Shown here piece after piece: positions 36,203 to 46,800 of a stretch of 64,000 nt of DNA. The DNA comes from Pseudomonas sp. J452. GTDB taxonomy: Bacteria; Pseudomonadota; Gammaproteobacteria; Pseudomonadales; Pseudomonadaceae. Both the position numbers and the translations under genes were made by a program. The notes beneath the pieces were generated by a model. It ran no database searches and was not told the origin of the DNA. It was given only the letters and a program-made list of their open reading frames with translations. The stretch lies in NCBI RefSeq assembly GCF_024666525.1, contig NZ_CP088294.1, positions 3,596,001-3,660,000 of the forward strand, given 5' to 3'. Each line of letters begins with the position of its first letter. Position 1 is the first letter of the stretch.

Positions 36203-36226
36203 ATCATCCGCATTTATGGTGACTAT
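36203..36226 (+). promoter_or_regulatory. Candidate MexT box upstream of mexS
   Basis: ATCA-N5-ATTTAT-N4-ACTAT on the plus strand. Both outer half-sites match the recalled MexT consensus exactly; the centre matches at 3 of 6. It lies 77 bp upstream of the mexS ATG, almost the same distance as the mexE box. Confidence 0.55.
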
Positions 36227-36302
36227 CAATCTGTGCGGGTGGTTTTGCCGGGAAAGCCCGTATAGAGTCCGTGGCCATAGAGAGTCTATGGCGAGGTGTG
36301 TG

Positions 36303-37322
36303 ATGTCCCGCATGATCCGTTTCCACCAGTTCGGCGATGCCAGCGTATTACGCGCGGAGGACGTGCCGACCCCGAAACCCGGCCCCGGCGAAGTACTGAT
36401 TCGTACCCAGGCCTTGGGCGTGAACTGGCGCGACGTGCTCTGGCGGCAGAACCTGGCCCCGGAACAGGCGCGTCTGCCGGCCGGTGTGGGCTCTGAATTG
36501 GCCGGCGTGGTCGAAGCCGTCGGCGAAGGTGTCGACGATCTCACTCCCGGTGTGGCGGTGGCCAGTTTCCCGGCCTTCAGCCTCAACCAGTATCAGACCT
36601 GGGGCGACCTGGTGCTGATGCCGCGTCTGGCGCTGACCCGTTACCCCGATGTGCTGAGCCCCGAAGAGGCCGCCGTGCATTACACCGGCTATCTGGCTGC
36701 CTATTTCGCCCTGGTCGAGCTGGCCAAGCTGCAACCTGGTCAGCATGTACTGATCACCGAAGCGGCGCATTGCAATGCGCCGCAGGCAGTGCAGATGGCC
36801 AAGGCGCTGGGCGCCAAGGTCATCGCAGCCACCAGCGAGGCTGCTAGCCGCGACTTCCTGCGTGAGCTGGGCGCCGACAAGATCATCTGCACCGAAGAGC
36901 AGGACCTGGTCCTGGAAATCGAACGCTACACGCAGGGCCAGGGCGTCGAAGTGGTCATCGACCAGTGCGCCGGCCCGCAGATGAAACTGCTCGGCGACGT
37001 CGCCGCGACCCGTGGCAAGCTGATCATCTGCGGCGTCAACGGCGGCAACGATGCGGCATTCCCAGCCTGCGCGGCGTTCAAGAAACACCTGCAGTTCCAC
37101 CGGCACTGTGTGCTGGACTTCACTGGCCAGCCGGAACTGGGTCTGGAACGCAACGAGGAGGCCGTGCAGCGCGCGCTGAGCAAAATCAACCAGCTGACCG
37201 CGGACCGCCTGCTCAAGCCGGACATAAGCAAGGTGTTCGACGCCAAGGACTTCGTTGCCGCCAGCCAGTTCATGGAAACCTGTCCGGCCAATGGCCGGGT
37301 GGTGATGACAGTTACTGCGTAA
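36303..37322 (+). CDS. mexS: Zinc-type MDR oxidoreductase MexS
   Basis: A 339-aa medium-chain dehydrogenase/reductase, the length of P. aeruginosa MexS, whose loss activates MexT and MexEF-OprN by changing redox or electrophile load. The GroES-like N-terminal domain (PKPGPGEVLIRTQALGVNWRDVLW ... GVGSELAGVVEAVGEGV) and Rossmann NADPH domain (LQPGQHVLITEAAHCNAPQAVQMAKALGAKVIA) are complete. The start ATG 36303 follows GAGGTGTG. It is divergent from mexT. No truncation is seen, so the efflux pump is presumably at wild-type basal expression. Confidence 0.9.
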   Translation: MSRMIRFHQFGDASVLRAEDVPTPKPGPGEVLIRTQALGVNWRDVLWRQNLAPEQARLPAGVGSELAGVVEAVGEGVDDLTPGVAVASFPAFSLNQYQTWGDLVLMPRLALTRYPDVLSPEEAAVHYTGYLAAYFALVELAKLQPGQHVLITEAAHCNAPQAVQMAKALGAKVIAATSEAASRDFLRELGADKIICTEEQDLVLEIERYTQGQGVEVVIDQCAGPQMKLLGDVAATRGKLIICGVNGGNDAAFPACAAFKKHLQFHRHCVLDFTGQPELGLERNEEAVQRALSKINQLTADRLLKPDISKVFDAKDFVAASQFMETCPANGRVVMTVTA

Positions 37323-37350
37323 GCATCCTTCCGCCTTGTTCTACCTTCCG

Positions 37351-37380
37351 CGCCGCCCGTTCTGGGCGGCGCTGCGTTTC
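37351..37380 (+). terminator. Probable terminator after mexS
   Basis: Stem CGCCGCCC/GGGCGGCG with a 5-nt loop followed by CTGCGTTTC. The T-run is weak. Confidence 0.55.
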
Positions 37381-37441
37381 AGCCCCCGTATTTCGCTGAT
37401 AGGCCCTGTTTTTTAGCGGCATTGCTGATTGCCAGTATTGT

Positions 37442-37460
37442 AATGATAAGAATTATCATT
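37442..37460 (+). promoter_or_regulatory. Fur box upstream of the ECF sigma gene
   Basis: AATGATAAGAATTATCATT is a near-perfect palindrome (17 of 19 positions) matching the inner Fur consensus. It lies 34 bp upstream of the sigma-factor ATG and marks the locus as iron-repressed. Confidence 0.88.
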
Positions 37461-37494
37461 AAGATGCGCATCACCGTGCAGCCGAGGACAGGCT

Positions 37495-38061
37495 ATGGGA
37501 AGGTTATTCACATTGCAGGAGCAGGGCTCAGTAGCGACAACGCTACTTGAGGGTGCTTCGTCTGAGCCGCTGGAGCAGCTCTATCACGGTAGTCATCGCA
37601 GTCTGGTGGATGCCGCCCAGGCGCTACTGGGTTGCCGCGCGCGGGCCGAGGACGTGGTCCAGGATGCCTTTCTCAAACTCTGGGAAAGTGGCGATCAGCA
37701 TGCCATCCAGGAACCTATCCGCTACCTGTTCCGCATGGTGCGTAACCTGGCTATCGACCGCCTGCGTCGCCTGGCTCTGGAAGGCCGCTATCGCTTCGAC
37801 GAGGAGCCGCTGGACGAGCTGCCAGCGCCGCAATCCACCCCGGAACAGGCCGCTTTTGGCGAGCTGGAATGGCAGCGCATGCACCAGGCGATCGGCGAGC
37901 TACCCGAGCGCACCCGCACCGTGTTCACCATGAGCCAGCTGGAAGGTTACAGCCAGCGCGAAGTGGCCAGCCACCTGAATGCCTCGCCCACCCTGGTGCA
38001 TTTCCTCCTGCGCGATGCCCTGACCCATTGCCGCAGCCGCCTCGGTTTCGAGGCGGCGTGA
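37495..38061 (+). CDS. Iron-regulated ECF sigma factor (PvdS-like)
   Basis: A 188-aa ECF-type sigma factor. Region 2 is RAEDVVQDAFLKLWESGDQ ... YLFRMVRNLAIDRLRR (about residues 49-95). Region 4 is LPERTRTVFTMSQLEGYSQREVASHLNASPTLVHFLLRDAL (about 142-182). It is preceded by a Fur box and followed by the siderophore exporter and NRPS genes, so it most likely drives the siderophore locus under iron starvation, as PvdS does for pyoverdine. No anti-sigma (FecR-like) gene is adjacent, and the receptor lacks a signalling domain, again like PvdS. Confidence 0.88.
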   Translation: MGRLFTLQEQGSVATTLLEGASSEPLEQLYHGSHRSLVDAAQALLGCRARAEDVVQDAFLKLWESGDQHAIQEPIRYLFRMVRNLAIDRLRRLALEGRYRFDEEPLDELPAPQSTPEQAAFGELEWQRMHQAIGELPERTRTVFTMSQLEGYSQREVASHLNASPTLVHFLLRDALTHCRSRLGFEAA

Positions 38062-38093
38062 CGCTCACCGTCGAGCACTCTGGAATCGATTGA

Positions 38094-39782
38094 ATGAAAC
38101 TGCTCAACCTGCTGTTCCGTGACAACCGCCTGCCATTCGCCGGCATCATCGTACTGAGCCTGTGCAGCGCCTTGCTCAGCATCGGCGTGATCGCCTTCGT
38201 CAACTGGCGCTTGATCGGCTTGCAGAGCGATCTGGGCAGTGCCCTGGCGACCTTCCTAGGCCTGCTGGTGCTGCTGCTGATCTGCGCCGCCGCCGGGCAG
38301 ATCTCCCTACACCGTCTGGGTCACGCCTTCGTCTACCGCCTGCGCCGCAGCCTGGTCGGGCGGGTGATGAACACCGATATCGAGCGCCTGGAACGCATCG
38401 GCGGGGCGCGCATCCTGGCCAGCCTGGCCAGCGACATCCGCAACATCACCATCGCTTTCGTTCATCTGCCGGAACTGGTCTACGGCCTGATCCTCAGCCT
38501 GGCCGCCTTCGCCTTCCTGGCCTGGCTGTCGCCATCGCTGTTCGGCATCACCATTTCCTGGCTGACCCTGACCCTGGTGGTGGGCTGGTTGCTGGTGGGC
38601 AAGGTCAACCGCCATGTCCGCCTGCTGCGCGAGGCCGAGGACCACCTGTACCAGGACTACCAGGCGATCATCGACGGGCGCAAGGAGCTGGCACTCAACC
38701 GCGACCGCGCGCGCCTGCTGTTCGACGAGGAATTCGACCGCGATGCCCGCGCCTACCGCGACCACGTCACCCGCGCCGACATCTACAACGGCCTGGCCGG
38801 CAACTGGGCCAACTGCATGGTGCTGGGCAGCATCGGCCTGGTGTTTTTCTGCGCCAGCGGCCTGGGCTGGGCGACCAGCTCGGTGGCCGCAACCTTCGCC
38901 CTGACCGTGCTGTTCCTGCGTGCACCACTGGTGTCCAGTGTCGCCGCGCTGCCGGCGCTGCTCGCCGCACGCATCTCGCTGGACAAGCTGGAAGCGCTGG
39001 AACTGGCCCCGGAGCACAGCACCGAGGCGATCAGCCCGCTGGGCGACTGGCAACAGTTGCAGCTGTGCGGCCTGGAATACCGTTATCCGGGGGAGGGTGG
39101 CGATGCCGGTTTCGATGTAGGCCCGGTCGACCTGCAGTTGCGCCGTGGCGAATTGGTCTTCCTGGTCGGCGGCAACGGCAGTGGCAAGTCCACTTTCGCC
39201 CGCCTGCTCACTGGCCTGCATCGCCCGCTAGCCGGTGAAATACGCCTCGATGGCCAAGCCCTGACGGCCGAGCAATGGCCGGCCTACCGCCAGCTGTTCG
39301 GCAGCGTCTTCACCGACTTCCATCTGTTCGCCCGTCTGCTCGGTCCGCAGGGCGGCGAGGTGCCGGAGTCGCTGGTCGGGCAATGGCTGGATCGCCTGCG
39401 CCTGGCGCACAAGGTGCGTTTCGCCAGCGGCCGTCTGGCCGATACACGCTTCTCCCAGGGCCAGCGCAAGCGCCTGGCGCTGATGCTGGCGATGCTGGAA
39501 GGGCGCGACATCCTGGTGCTCGACGAATGGGCGGCCGACCAGGACCCGCTGTTCCGTCGCCTGTTCTACCGCGAGCTGTTGCCGCAGCTCAAGGCTGCCG
39601 GCAAGACCATCATCGCTATCACCCACGACGACCACTATTTCGACCAGGCCGACCGCCTGCTGAAAATGGATGGCGGCCGCCTGTACGAGCTGAGTGGCCA
39701 GGCCCGCGAACGCGCCACCCGCGACGCGGTGCTGGAAATCGGCGGCAGCGCCAAGCCCGAAGCAGTCGGCGCCCCCCTGTGA
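38094..39782 (+). CDS. PvdE/SyrD-type siderophore ABC exporter
   Basis: A 562-aa fused permease-ATPase of the cyclic/siderophore peptide transporter family. Six hydrophobic segments lie in residues about 15-300. The ATPase domain has Walker A GGNGSGKST (about 361-369), the signature FSQGQRKRLAL, Walker B ILVLDEWAADQDP and the switch ITHDD. PvdE is about 550 aa and moves the pyoverdine precursor into the periplasm; here the cargo is presumably the NRPS product. It begins 32 bp after the ECF sigma gene, so the two are probably co-transcribed. A terminator follows. Confidence 0.9.
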   Translation: MKLLNLLFRDNRLPFAGIIVLSLCSALLSIGVIAFVNWRLIGLQSDLGSALATFLGLLVLLLICAAAGQISLHRLGHAFVYRLRRSLVGRVMNTDIERLERIGGARILASLASDIRNITIAFVHLPELVYGLILSLAAFAFLAWLSPSLFGITISWLTLTLVVGWLLVGKVNRHVRLLREAEDHLYQDYQAIIDGRKELALNRDRARLLFDEEFDRDARAYRDHVTRADIYNGLAGNWANCMVLGSIGLVFFCASGLGWATSSVAATFALTVLFLRAPLVSSVAALPALLAARISLDKLEALELAPEHSTEAISPLGDWQQLQLCGLEYRYPGEGGDAGFDVGPVDLQLRRGELVFLVGGNGSGKSTFARLLTGLHRPLAGEIRLDGQALTAEQWPAYRQLFGSVFTDFHLFARLLGPQGGEVPESLVGQWLDRLRLAHKVRFASGRLADTRFSQGQRKRLALMLAMLEGRDILVLDEWAADQDPLFRRLFYRELLPQLKAAGKTIIAITHDDHYFDQADRLLKMDGGRLYELSGQARERATRDAVLEIGGSAKPEAVGAPL

Positions 39783-39785
39783 ACT

Positions 39786-39820
39786 GAAGCCCGCAGCGCC
39801 TGCGGGCGCGGGCTTCGTTC
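39786..39820 (+). terminator. Terminator after the ABC exporter gene
   Basis: Stem GAAGCCCGC/GCGGGCTTC with inner GC pairing and a short T-rich tail (GTTCGTCCGTTTTC). It starts 3 bp after the stop. Confidence 0.75.
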
Positions 39821-39838
39821 GTCCGTTTTCTGCATTTA

Positions 39839-39856
39839 AATGAAAACTATTCGCAC
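39839..39856 (+). promoter_or_regulatory. Fur-like box upstream of mbtH
   Basis: AATGAAAACTATTCGCAC matches the pattern AATGATAATTATTCTCAT at 14 of 18 positions. It overlaps the sequence TTTAAATG (39835-39842), which also precedes the TonB receptor gene. This is the start of a second transcription unit (mbtH, thioesterase, NRPSs). Confidence 0.55.
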
Positions 39857-39910
39857 TGATATACGTCTTTAAAGCGAGCCGTTTCGATCGGCATCTGCGA
39901 GGTACTGAGA

Positions 39911-40114
39911 ATGAGCCTGGACAATCCGCAAACCACCTTCCTGGTGGTGATCAATGAAGAACAGCAATACGCCATCTGGCCGGCCTACAAGGCTGTACCG
40001 GCTGGCTGGCAGGACATCGGCGTGCGCGGCGACAAGCCGACCTGCCTGGCGCATATCGCCAGCGTCTGGACCGATATGCGCCCGCGCAGCCTGCGTGAGG
40101 CGATGGACGCCTGA
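39911..40114 (+). CDS. MbtH-like NRPS accessory protein
   Basis: A 67-aa MbtH family protein that binds and activates NRPS adenylation domains. Family residues are present: FLVVINEEQQYAIWP, VPAGW, CLAHIASVWTDMRP. GAGGT precedes the ATG. Its stop overlaps the thioesterase start by one base (TGATG). It is first in the NRPS transcription unit. Confidence 0.95.
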   Translation: MSLDNPQTTFLVVINEEQQYAIWPAYKAVPAGWQDIGVRGDKPTCLAHIASVWTDMRPRSLREAMDA

Positions 40115-40839
40115 TGCAGCTGTTCTGCCTGGCTCATGCCGGTGCCAGCGCCATGGCCTATGCGCGCTGGCGTCGGCGCCTGCCGCGCTGGCTGGATGTC
40201 TGTCCGCTGGAGCTACCAGGCCGCGGTGCGCGCCAGCAGGAACCGCTGTGCCAGGACCTGCCGGCAATGCTCGCCGACCTCATGGCCTCCTGGCGGCGCG
40301 AGTGCAGCGGCCCTTATCTGCTGTGGGGCCACAGCCTCGGCGGCTTGCTCGCCTATGAGCTGGCCCATGCGCTGATCGGCGCCGGGCAGAACGCGCCACT
40401 GGCGCTGTTCGCTTCCGCCTCGCGCGCGCCGTCGCTGCGCGCCCAGGCACCACGTCTGGCGCAGCGTAGCGATGGCGAGCTGTTGTCGCGCCTGGCCGGC
40501 TTCGCCCGTTTGCCGCGGGAACTGCTGGCCGACCCGTTGTTTCGCGGCGAGATGCTGCCGGTGCTGCGCAGCGATTTCGCCCTGGCCGAAGGTTATCGCT
40601 ACCAGCGTCGTGCGCCGCTGCCCTGTGCCCTGCATGTGCTGGGCGCGCGCCACGACAGCCTGAGCGAAGAAGACCTGCGCGCCTGGCGGCGTGAAACCCG
40701 CAGTGCTTTCACCCTGGAGTGGCTGGAGGGCGATCACGCCTACCTGCGTCCCCAGGAAGACGAGTTGCTGTCCCTGATCGAATTCCATGCCTTGCGCCTG
40801 TTGCGGCGCGAGGCGGCCGGTGCGCCCCTGAGCGCCTAG
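40114..40839 (+). CDS. Type II thioesterase
   Basis: A 241-aa alpha/beta-hydrolase of the external (type II) thioesterase family, which removes mis-primed acyl groups from NRPS carrier domains. The oxyanion segment (LAHAGASAMAY), the nucleophile elbow GHSLGG (Ser about residue 75) and the terminal histidine motif EGDHAYLR are visible. It is translationally coupled to mbtH and lies 24 bp upstream of the first NRPS. Confidence 0.93.
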   Translation: MQLFCLAHAGASAMAYARWRRRLPRWLDVCPLELPGRGARQQEPLCQDLPAMLADLMASWRRECSGPYLLWGHSLGGLLAYELAHALIGAGQNAPLALFASASRAPSLRAQAPRLAQRSDGELLSRLAGFARLPRELLADPLFRGEMLPVLRSDFALAEGYRYQRRAPLPCALHVLGARHDSLSEEDLRAWRRETRSAFTLEWLEGDHAYLRPQEDELLSLIEFHALRLLRREAAGAPLSA

Positions 40840-40863
40840 GCCAATGCCTGCGAGGTAGTGTTG

Positions 40864-43800
40864 ATGAACGCGCAAACCGAGTGCCAGCCCGTTGCCGCCC
40901 AGCAATGGGCGCCGCTGTCCTTCGCCCAGCAACGGCTGTGGTTCTTCAGCCGCCTGGAAAGCGGTAGCACGGCCTACAACATCGGCGGTGTGCTGCGCTT
41001 CGCCGGCGAGCTGGACATGGACAGTCTGCGCCACGGCCTGGATCAGGTGTATGCCCGCCACGCCGCGCTGCGCACCGTGTTCCGCGAGCACGACGGCCTG
41101 GCCCAGCAGGCCGTGCTGCCGACCGGCCCGATGCCGCTGGAAATCATCGACCTCGAAGGTAACGCCGAGCAGGTCGAGGCCCTGGCGCGCGACTTCATCG
41201 AGGCCGACTACGACCTCACCCGTGGCCCGCTGGTGCGCTGCGCCCTGTACCGCCTGGGCGAGAACAGCCACGCCCTGGCCGTGGGCATGCACCACATCAT
41301 CTCCGACGCCTGGTCGGTACGCGTGCTGGTGGAGGAGATGGCCGAGTTCTACCGCGCTCGCCAACAGAACCGCCAGCCGTTCATGACTCCGCAGCCGCTG
41401 CAGTACAGCGAGTACGCCATTGGCCAGCGCGAGTGGCTGGACAGTGAGGCTGGTATCCAGCAGATGGCGTTCTGGCGCGAGCGCCTGGGCGGCGAGCAAC
41501 CGCCGCTGAGCCTGACACCTGACTACCCGCACAATGCCCAAGCCGCGCGCCGTGCAGCCTATCGCCCGCTGCAGGTGGAGCCGGCTCTGGTGGCGCGTCT
41601 CAGCGACCTGGCCAAGGCCAATGGCGCGACCCTGTTCACCGTACTGCTGGCGGCCCTGCAACTGCAGCTGGCGCGTCTGTCCGGCCAGCGCGAGGTGCGC
41701 ATCGGCGTACCGGTGGCCGGTCGTGCCAAGGGTTTCGAGCGCCTGGTCGGTTTCTTCGTCAACACCCTGGTGCTCAAGGCCGAGCCACGTCCCGAGCAAT
41801 CGGTGGCGGATTGGTTGAGCCAGGCCCGCGCAGGTCTGAAACAGGCCCAGGCCAACCAGGCAATGCCCTTCGAGCGCCTGGTCGAGGAGCTGGCGCCGAG
41901 CCGTAGCCTGGGCCAGCAGCCGCTGTTCCAGGTGGCCTTCAACTACCGTCGGCAACATCCGCTGGCGGCCAACTGGCTGCCCGGTATCGAGACCCAGCTG
42001 GCCGAGCTGCCGTCCAGCCAGATTCCCTTCGACCTGGCCCTGGATGCGGTGCGCGACCGTGGTGATGAGCTGCTGATCAACTTCGCCTATGCCGCCGACC
42101 TGTTCGCCGAGAACAGCATCGAACGGCTGATCGCCGGTTTCCTTGAAGTGCTTGACGGTTTTGCCAGTGCACCGCAGGCAGCGCTGGGTGAAGTGGCGCT
42201 GGTCACCGCACCGGAGCTGGCGCAGCTGACCGAGTGGAACACGCCGCGTCAGCCCTTCGATGCTTCGCGTCTGCTGCCCGAGCTGATCGCCGAGCAGGCG
42301 CGGCTGCGCCCCGATGCCGTTGCCCTGGTGCATGGCGGTGAACGAATTGCCTTCGCAGAGCTGGAGGCCCGCGCCAATCGCCTGGCCAATTTGCTGGTAG
42401 CCCACGGTGTGCAGCCTGAGTCGCGTGTCGGCGTCTCGCTGCAGCGCGGCAACGCGATGATCGTGGCCATGCTGGCGGTACTGAAATCCGGCGGCGCCTT
42501 TGTCCCGCTCGACCCGGATTATCCGCGCGAGCGCCTGAGCTATATGGTCGAGGACTCGGGGTTGCAGTGGCGGATCACCAGTTCCGATCTGGCCGAGCGC
42601 CTGCCGCTGGGCGAGGGCGTTGAGCCGCTGTATCTGGATCAACTGGATCTGTCTGCCTTTGCGGCCTCGGCTCCAGTCGTCCAGCTGCATCCGCTCAATC
42701 TGGCCTACCTGATCTACACCTCCGGCTCCACCGGCCAACCCAAGGGCGTGGCGGTCAACCACCTCGGCCTGAGCATGCATGTGCAGACCATCGGCCAGCG
42801 CTATGGCATGACCCCGGACGATGTCGAGCTGCACTTCGCCTCGATCAGCTTCGACGGTGCCCTGGAGCGCTGGACCGTACCGCTGGCCTTCGGCAGCCGC
42901 CTGGTGATCCGCGACCAGGAGCTGTGGAGCGCGGAGAAGACCTGCCAGGTGATCGCCGCCGAAGGCGTGACCATCTCCTGCCTGCCACCGAGCTATGCCC
43001 AGCAACTGCTGGACTGGGTCGAGTCGCAAGACCTGAAACTGCCGGTGCGCTCCTGGACCCTGGGTGGCGAAGCCTTTACCCGCGAGACCTACGAGCGCCT
43101 GCAAAAGGTGCTGCAGCCGCAACGCATCATCAACGGCTACGGCCCGACCGAGACAGTCGTCACGCCGCTGATCTGGGAAGCCTATCCGGGCGACAGTTTC
43201 GAAGCCGCCTACGCTCCTATCGGCAACCCGGTCGGTCCACGCAGCCTGTATGTGCTGGATGCTGAGCTGAACCTGCTGCCCATCGGCGTGGCTGGCGAGC
43301 TGTATATCGGTGGCGAAGTCGGCCTGGCCCGTGGCTACTTCCAGCGCCCCGAGCTGACTGCCGAACGTTTCCTGCCCGATCCGTTCGGTGCCGCCGGCGA
43401 GCGTATGTACCGCACCGGCGACCTGGTGCGCTGGCGTGAAGACGGCACCCTGGACTACCTGGGCCGGGTCGACCATCAGGTGAAGATTCGCGGTTTCCGT
43501 ATCGAACTGGGCGAGATCGAGAGCCAGTTGCTGGCCCTGGATGGCGTGCAGGAAGCGGCGGTAATCGCCCGCGAGACCCCGACCGGCAAGCAGTTGGTGG
43601 GTTATGTCGTTGCCAAAGGCGGCGCCGACAGCAGTGTGCTGCGCGCCGAACTGGCCAAAGTATTGCCGGACTATATGGTCCCGGCGCAGATCATCGCGTT
43701 GGAAAAACTGCCGCTGACCCCGGCCGGCAAGCTGGACCGCGCCGCGCTGCCCGAGCCGACCTGGCACAGCCAGTCCTACGAAGCCCCGCAGACCGATAAC

Positions 43801-46800
43801 GAACGCATCCTCGCCGCCATCTGGGCCGAAGTGCTGGGTGTCGAGCGGGTAGGGCGCCAGGACCATTTCTTCGAGCTGGGTGGCGACTCCATCGTTGCCT
43901 TGCAAGTAGTCAGTCGTGCTCGCCAACAGGGCCTGGGCCTGACGCCAAAGGACCTGTTCCAGCAGCAGACCCTTATGCAATTGGCCGGCGTAGCCCGCAG
44001 CGTCGCTGCACCGCTGGCCGATCAAGGCCCGGTAACCGGTGCCGCGCCGCTGCTGCCGATCCAGGCGCGATTGCTTGAGCGCGAAGGCCTGGCACCGTGC
44101 AACCAGTACCTGCTGCTGGAGCTGGCCGAGCCGTTGCCGGCCGCCCAGCTGGAGCAGGCCCTGCAAGCACTGAGCAAACATCACGATGCCCTGCGCCTGC
44201 GTTACAGCCAGGCCGATGGCCAGTGGCAGCAGGTCCATGCCGCCAGCGAAGACGCCGCTCTGCTGCAGGTGGCCGAACTGGCCGCCGGCGAAGCCGCTCA
44301 GGCTCATTACGACGCTCTGCAACGCAGTCTCGATCTGACCAACGGCCCGCTGTTGCGTGGCCTTTACCTGAGCCTACCGGACCAGCCGGATCGGCTGCTG
44401 CTAAGCATCCACCACCTGGTAGTGGACGGCGTGTCCTGGCGCGTGCTGCTGGAAGACTTGCAGCGCGCCTGCCTGCAGCTGGCCAGCGGCCTGCCGGTAC
44501 AGCTGCCGGCCAAGACCAGCGCCTTCAAGAGCTGGGGCGAGCGCCTGGCTGGCTGGAACGTGGACGCGCAACTGCCGTACTGGCAGGCCCAGCAAACGGC
44601 TGGTGGTGAGCTGCCGCTGCTGAGCAGCGAAACCGGCCGCGAAGGCAGCCGCGAGCGCCTGGAGCTGAGCCTGGAGGCCGGCTTCACCCGCGAGCTGCTG
44701 CACGCCGGCCAGCAAGCCTACCGCCTGCGCGCCGACGAGCTGTTGCTGACCGCGCTGAGCCGTGTGCTATGTGCCTGGAGCGAGCAACCGGCGCTGACCG
44801 TGCACCTGGAAAGCCATGGCCGTGCGCCGCTGTTCGACGATATCGACCTGTCGCGCAGTGTTGGCTGGTTCACCAGCCTCTACCCCGTGCGCCTGCAGCC
44901 CGACGCCGAGCTGGCTGTCAGCCTCAAATCGATCAAGGAGCAGCTGCGCGCCGTGCCCGATCTGGGCCTGGGTTTCGGCCTGCTGGCCCGGAGTGGCCAA
45001 CTGAGCGAGCGCGCACCGCAACTGCTGTTCAACTACCTGGGCCAGTTCGACGAGGGCGACAGCGCCCTGCGCCTGGTCGAAGGCGGCCTGTGGCGCGAAG
45101 CCGAAGCGCCGCTGGATGCGCCGCTGGTGATCAACGCCGAGCAGCGCGGCGGTGCCTTGCATCTGCACCTGGACTTCAACCCGCAGCAGCTGGCCCGCAC
45201 GACCCTGCAAGGCCTGCTGAGCCGTCTGCAGGATGAGCTGCACGCCATCCACACCCATTGCCAGAAGGCCCCCCGCAGCCTGACCCCCAGCGACGTACCG
45301 CTGGTCGGCCTGAGCCAGGTCGAGCTGGATGCGCTGGTCGGCGTGGAAGACATCCATCCGTTGTCGCCGCTGCAGCAGGGGCTGCTGTTCCACAGCCAGC
45401 TGGAAGGTGCCGGCAGCTACGTCAGCCAGCTGCTGCTGCCGTTTACCGGCCTCGACCCTGTGCGTCTGGAAAACGCTTGGCGCCAGGTACTAGCCCGTCA
45501 TGGCGTGCTTCGCAGCCGCTTCCTGCTCGGCGAACGTCCTCTGCAACTGGTACAGACCGATGTTGCGCTGGACTGGCAGAGCCTCGACTGGCGCGCGCAG
45601 CCCGACTTCGACGCCGCGCTGCAAGACTTCTGCAGCGCCGAGCGCGAACGCGGCTTCGATCTGCAACAAGCGCCGCTGCTGCGCCTGGCACTGATCCAGC
45701 GCGGCGTGGGCGACTTCGTGCTGGTCTGGACCCTGCACCACCTGCTGCTGGATGGCTGGAGCAACGGCCTGTTGTTTGCCGAAGTGCTGACCCTGTATCA
45801 CGGCGACCGCCTGCCGGCGCCGAGCAGCCAATTCCGCGACTATATCGGCTGGCTCGATGGCCAGGATGCGGCTGCCGAACAGGCCTTCTGGCGTGAACAG
45901 CTAGCCCCGCTGGACGGCGCCACCCGCATCGCCGGCTGCCTGCCGTGCCGCGCACCGGGGCAGGGCCATGCCCGCCATCCGTTGCCGCTGGATGCCTCCA
46001 CCGAACAACAAATTCGCAGCTTCGCCCAGCGTCAGGGCCTGACCCTCAACACCCTGGTGCAGGCCGCCTGGGCCTTGCTGCTGGCGCGTCTGACCGGCAA
46101 GCGCAGCCTGTGCTTTGGCGCCACCGTGGCTGGTCGCCCGACCGAGCTGGCTGGCAGCGAGCAGATGCTCGGCTTGTTTATCAACAGTCTTCCCGTTGCC
46201 GTGCAGTTGCCGGCCGAGCAGACATTGGGCGACTGGTTGGCCGCGCTGCAGGTGCAGAACCTGCAGCTGCGCGAGCACGAACACAGCCCGCTGCACGATA
46301 TCCAGCGTTGGGTTGGCAGTGCCGGCGAGGCACTGTTCGACAGCCTGCTGGTATTCGAGAACTACCCTCTGGGCGACGCCCTCAAGCAGGCCGAGCGCGG
46401 CGAGCTTCGCTTAGGGCTGCCGCAAAGCTATGAGTTCACCCATTACCCGATGACCCTGGCCGTGCTGCCGGGCAGCCGCCTGGAACTGCTGCTGGCCTAC
46501 GACCGCGCACACTTCGATGCCGCCGGCATCGTCCAGGTCGAGGCGCTGCTGCGCCAGGCCCTGCAACTGGTGTGCGGTGACCCGGCCCAGCCGCTGGGCA
46601 GCCTGGCACTGGTTGGCGAGGCCGAGCAGTTCCTGCTGGGCGAGTGGAATAAACCACGGCAGGGCTTTGATGCCCGCCGTTTGCTGCCCGAGCTGATCGC
46701 CGAGCAGGCGCGCCTGCGTCCGGATGCCATCGCCCTGGTGCATGGCAGCGAGCAGATTGCCTTCGCCGAGCTGGAAACCCGTGCCAACCGTCTGGCCAAT

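Noticed and set aside
40213..44322. Very long minus-strand open frame (1369 aa) opposite the first NRPS
   Set aside because: It is antisense to clear NRPS domains, has a composition typical of the complementary strand of high-GC genes and no recognisable domain.
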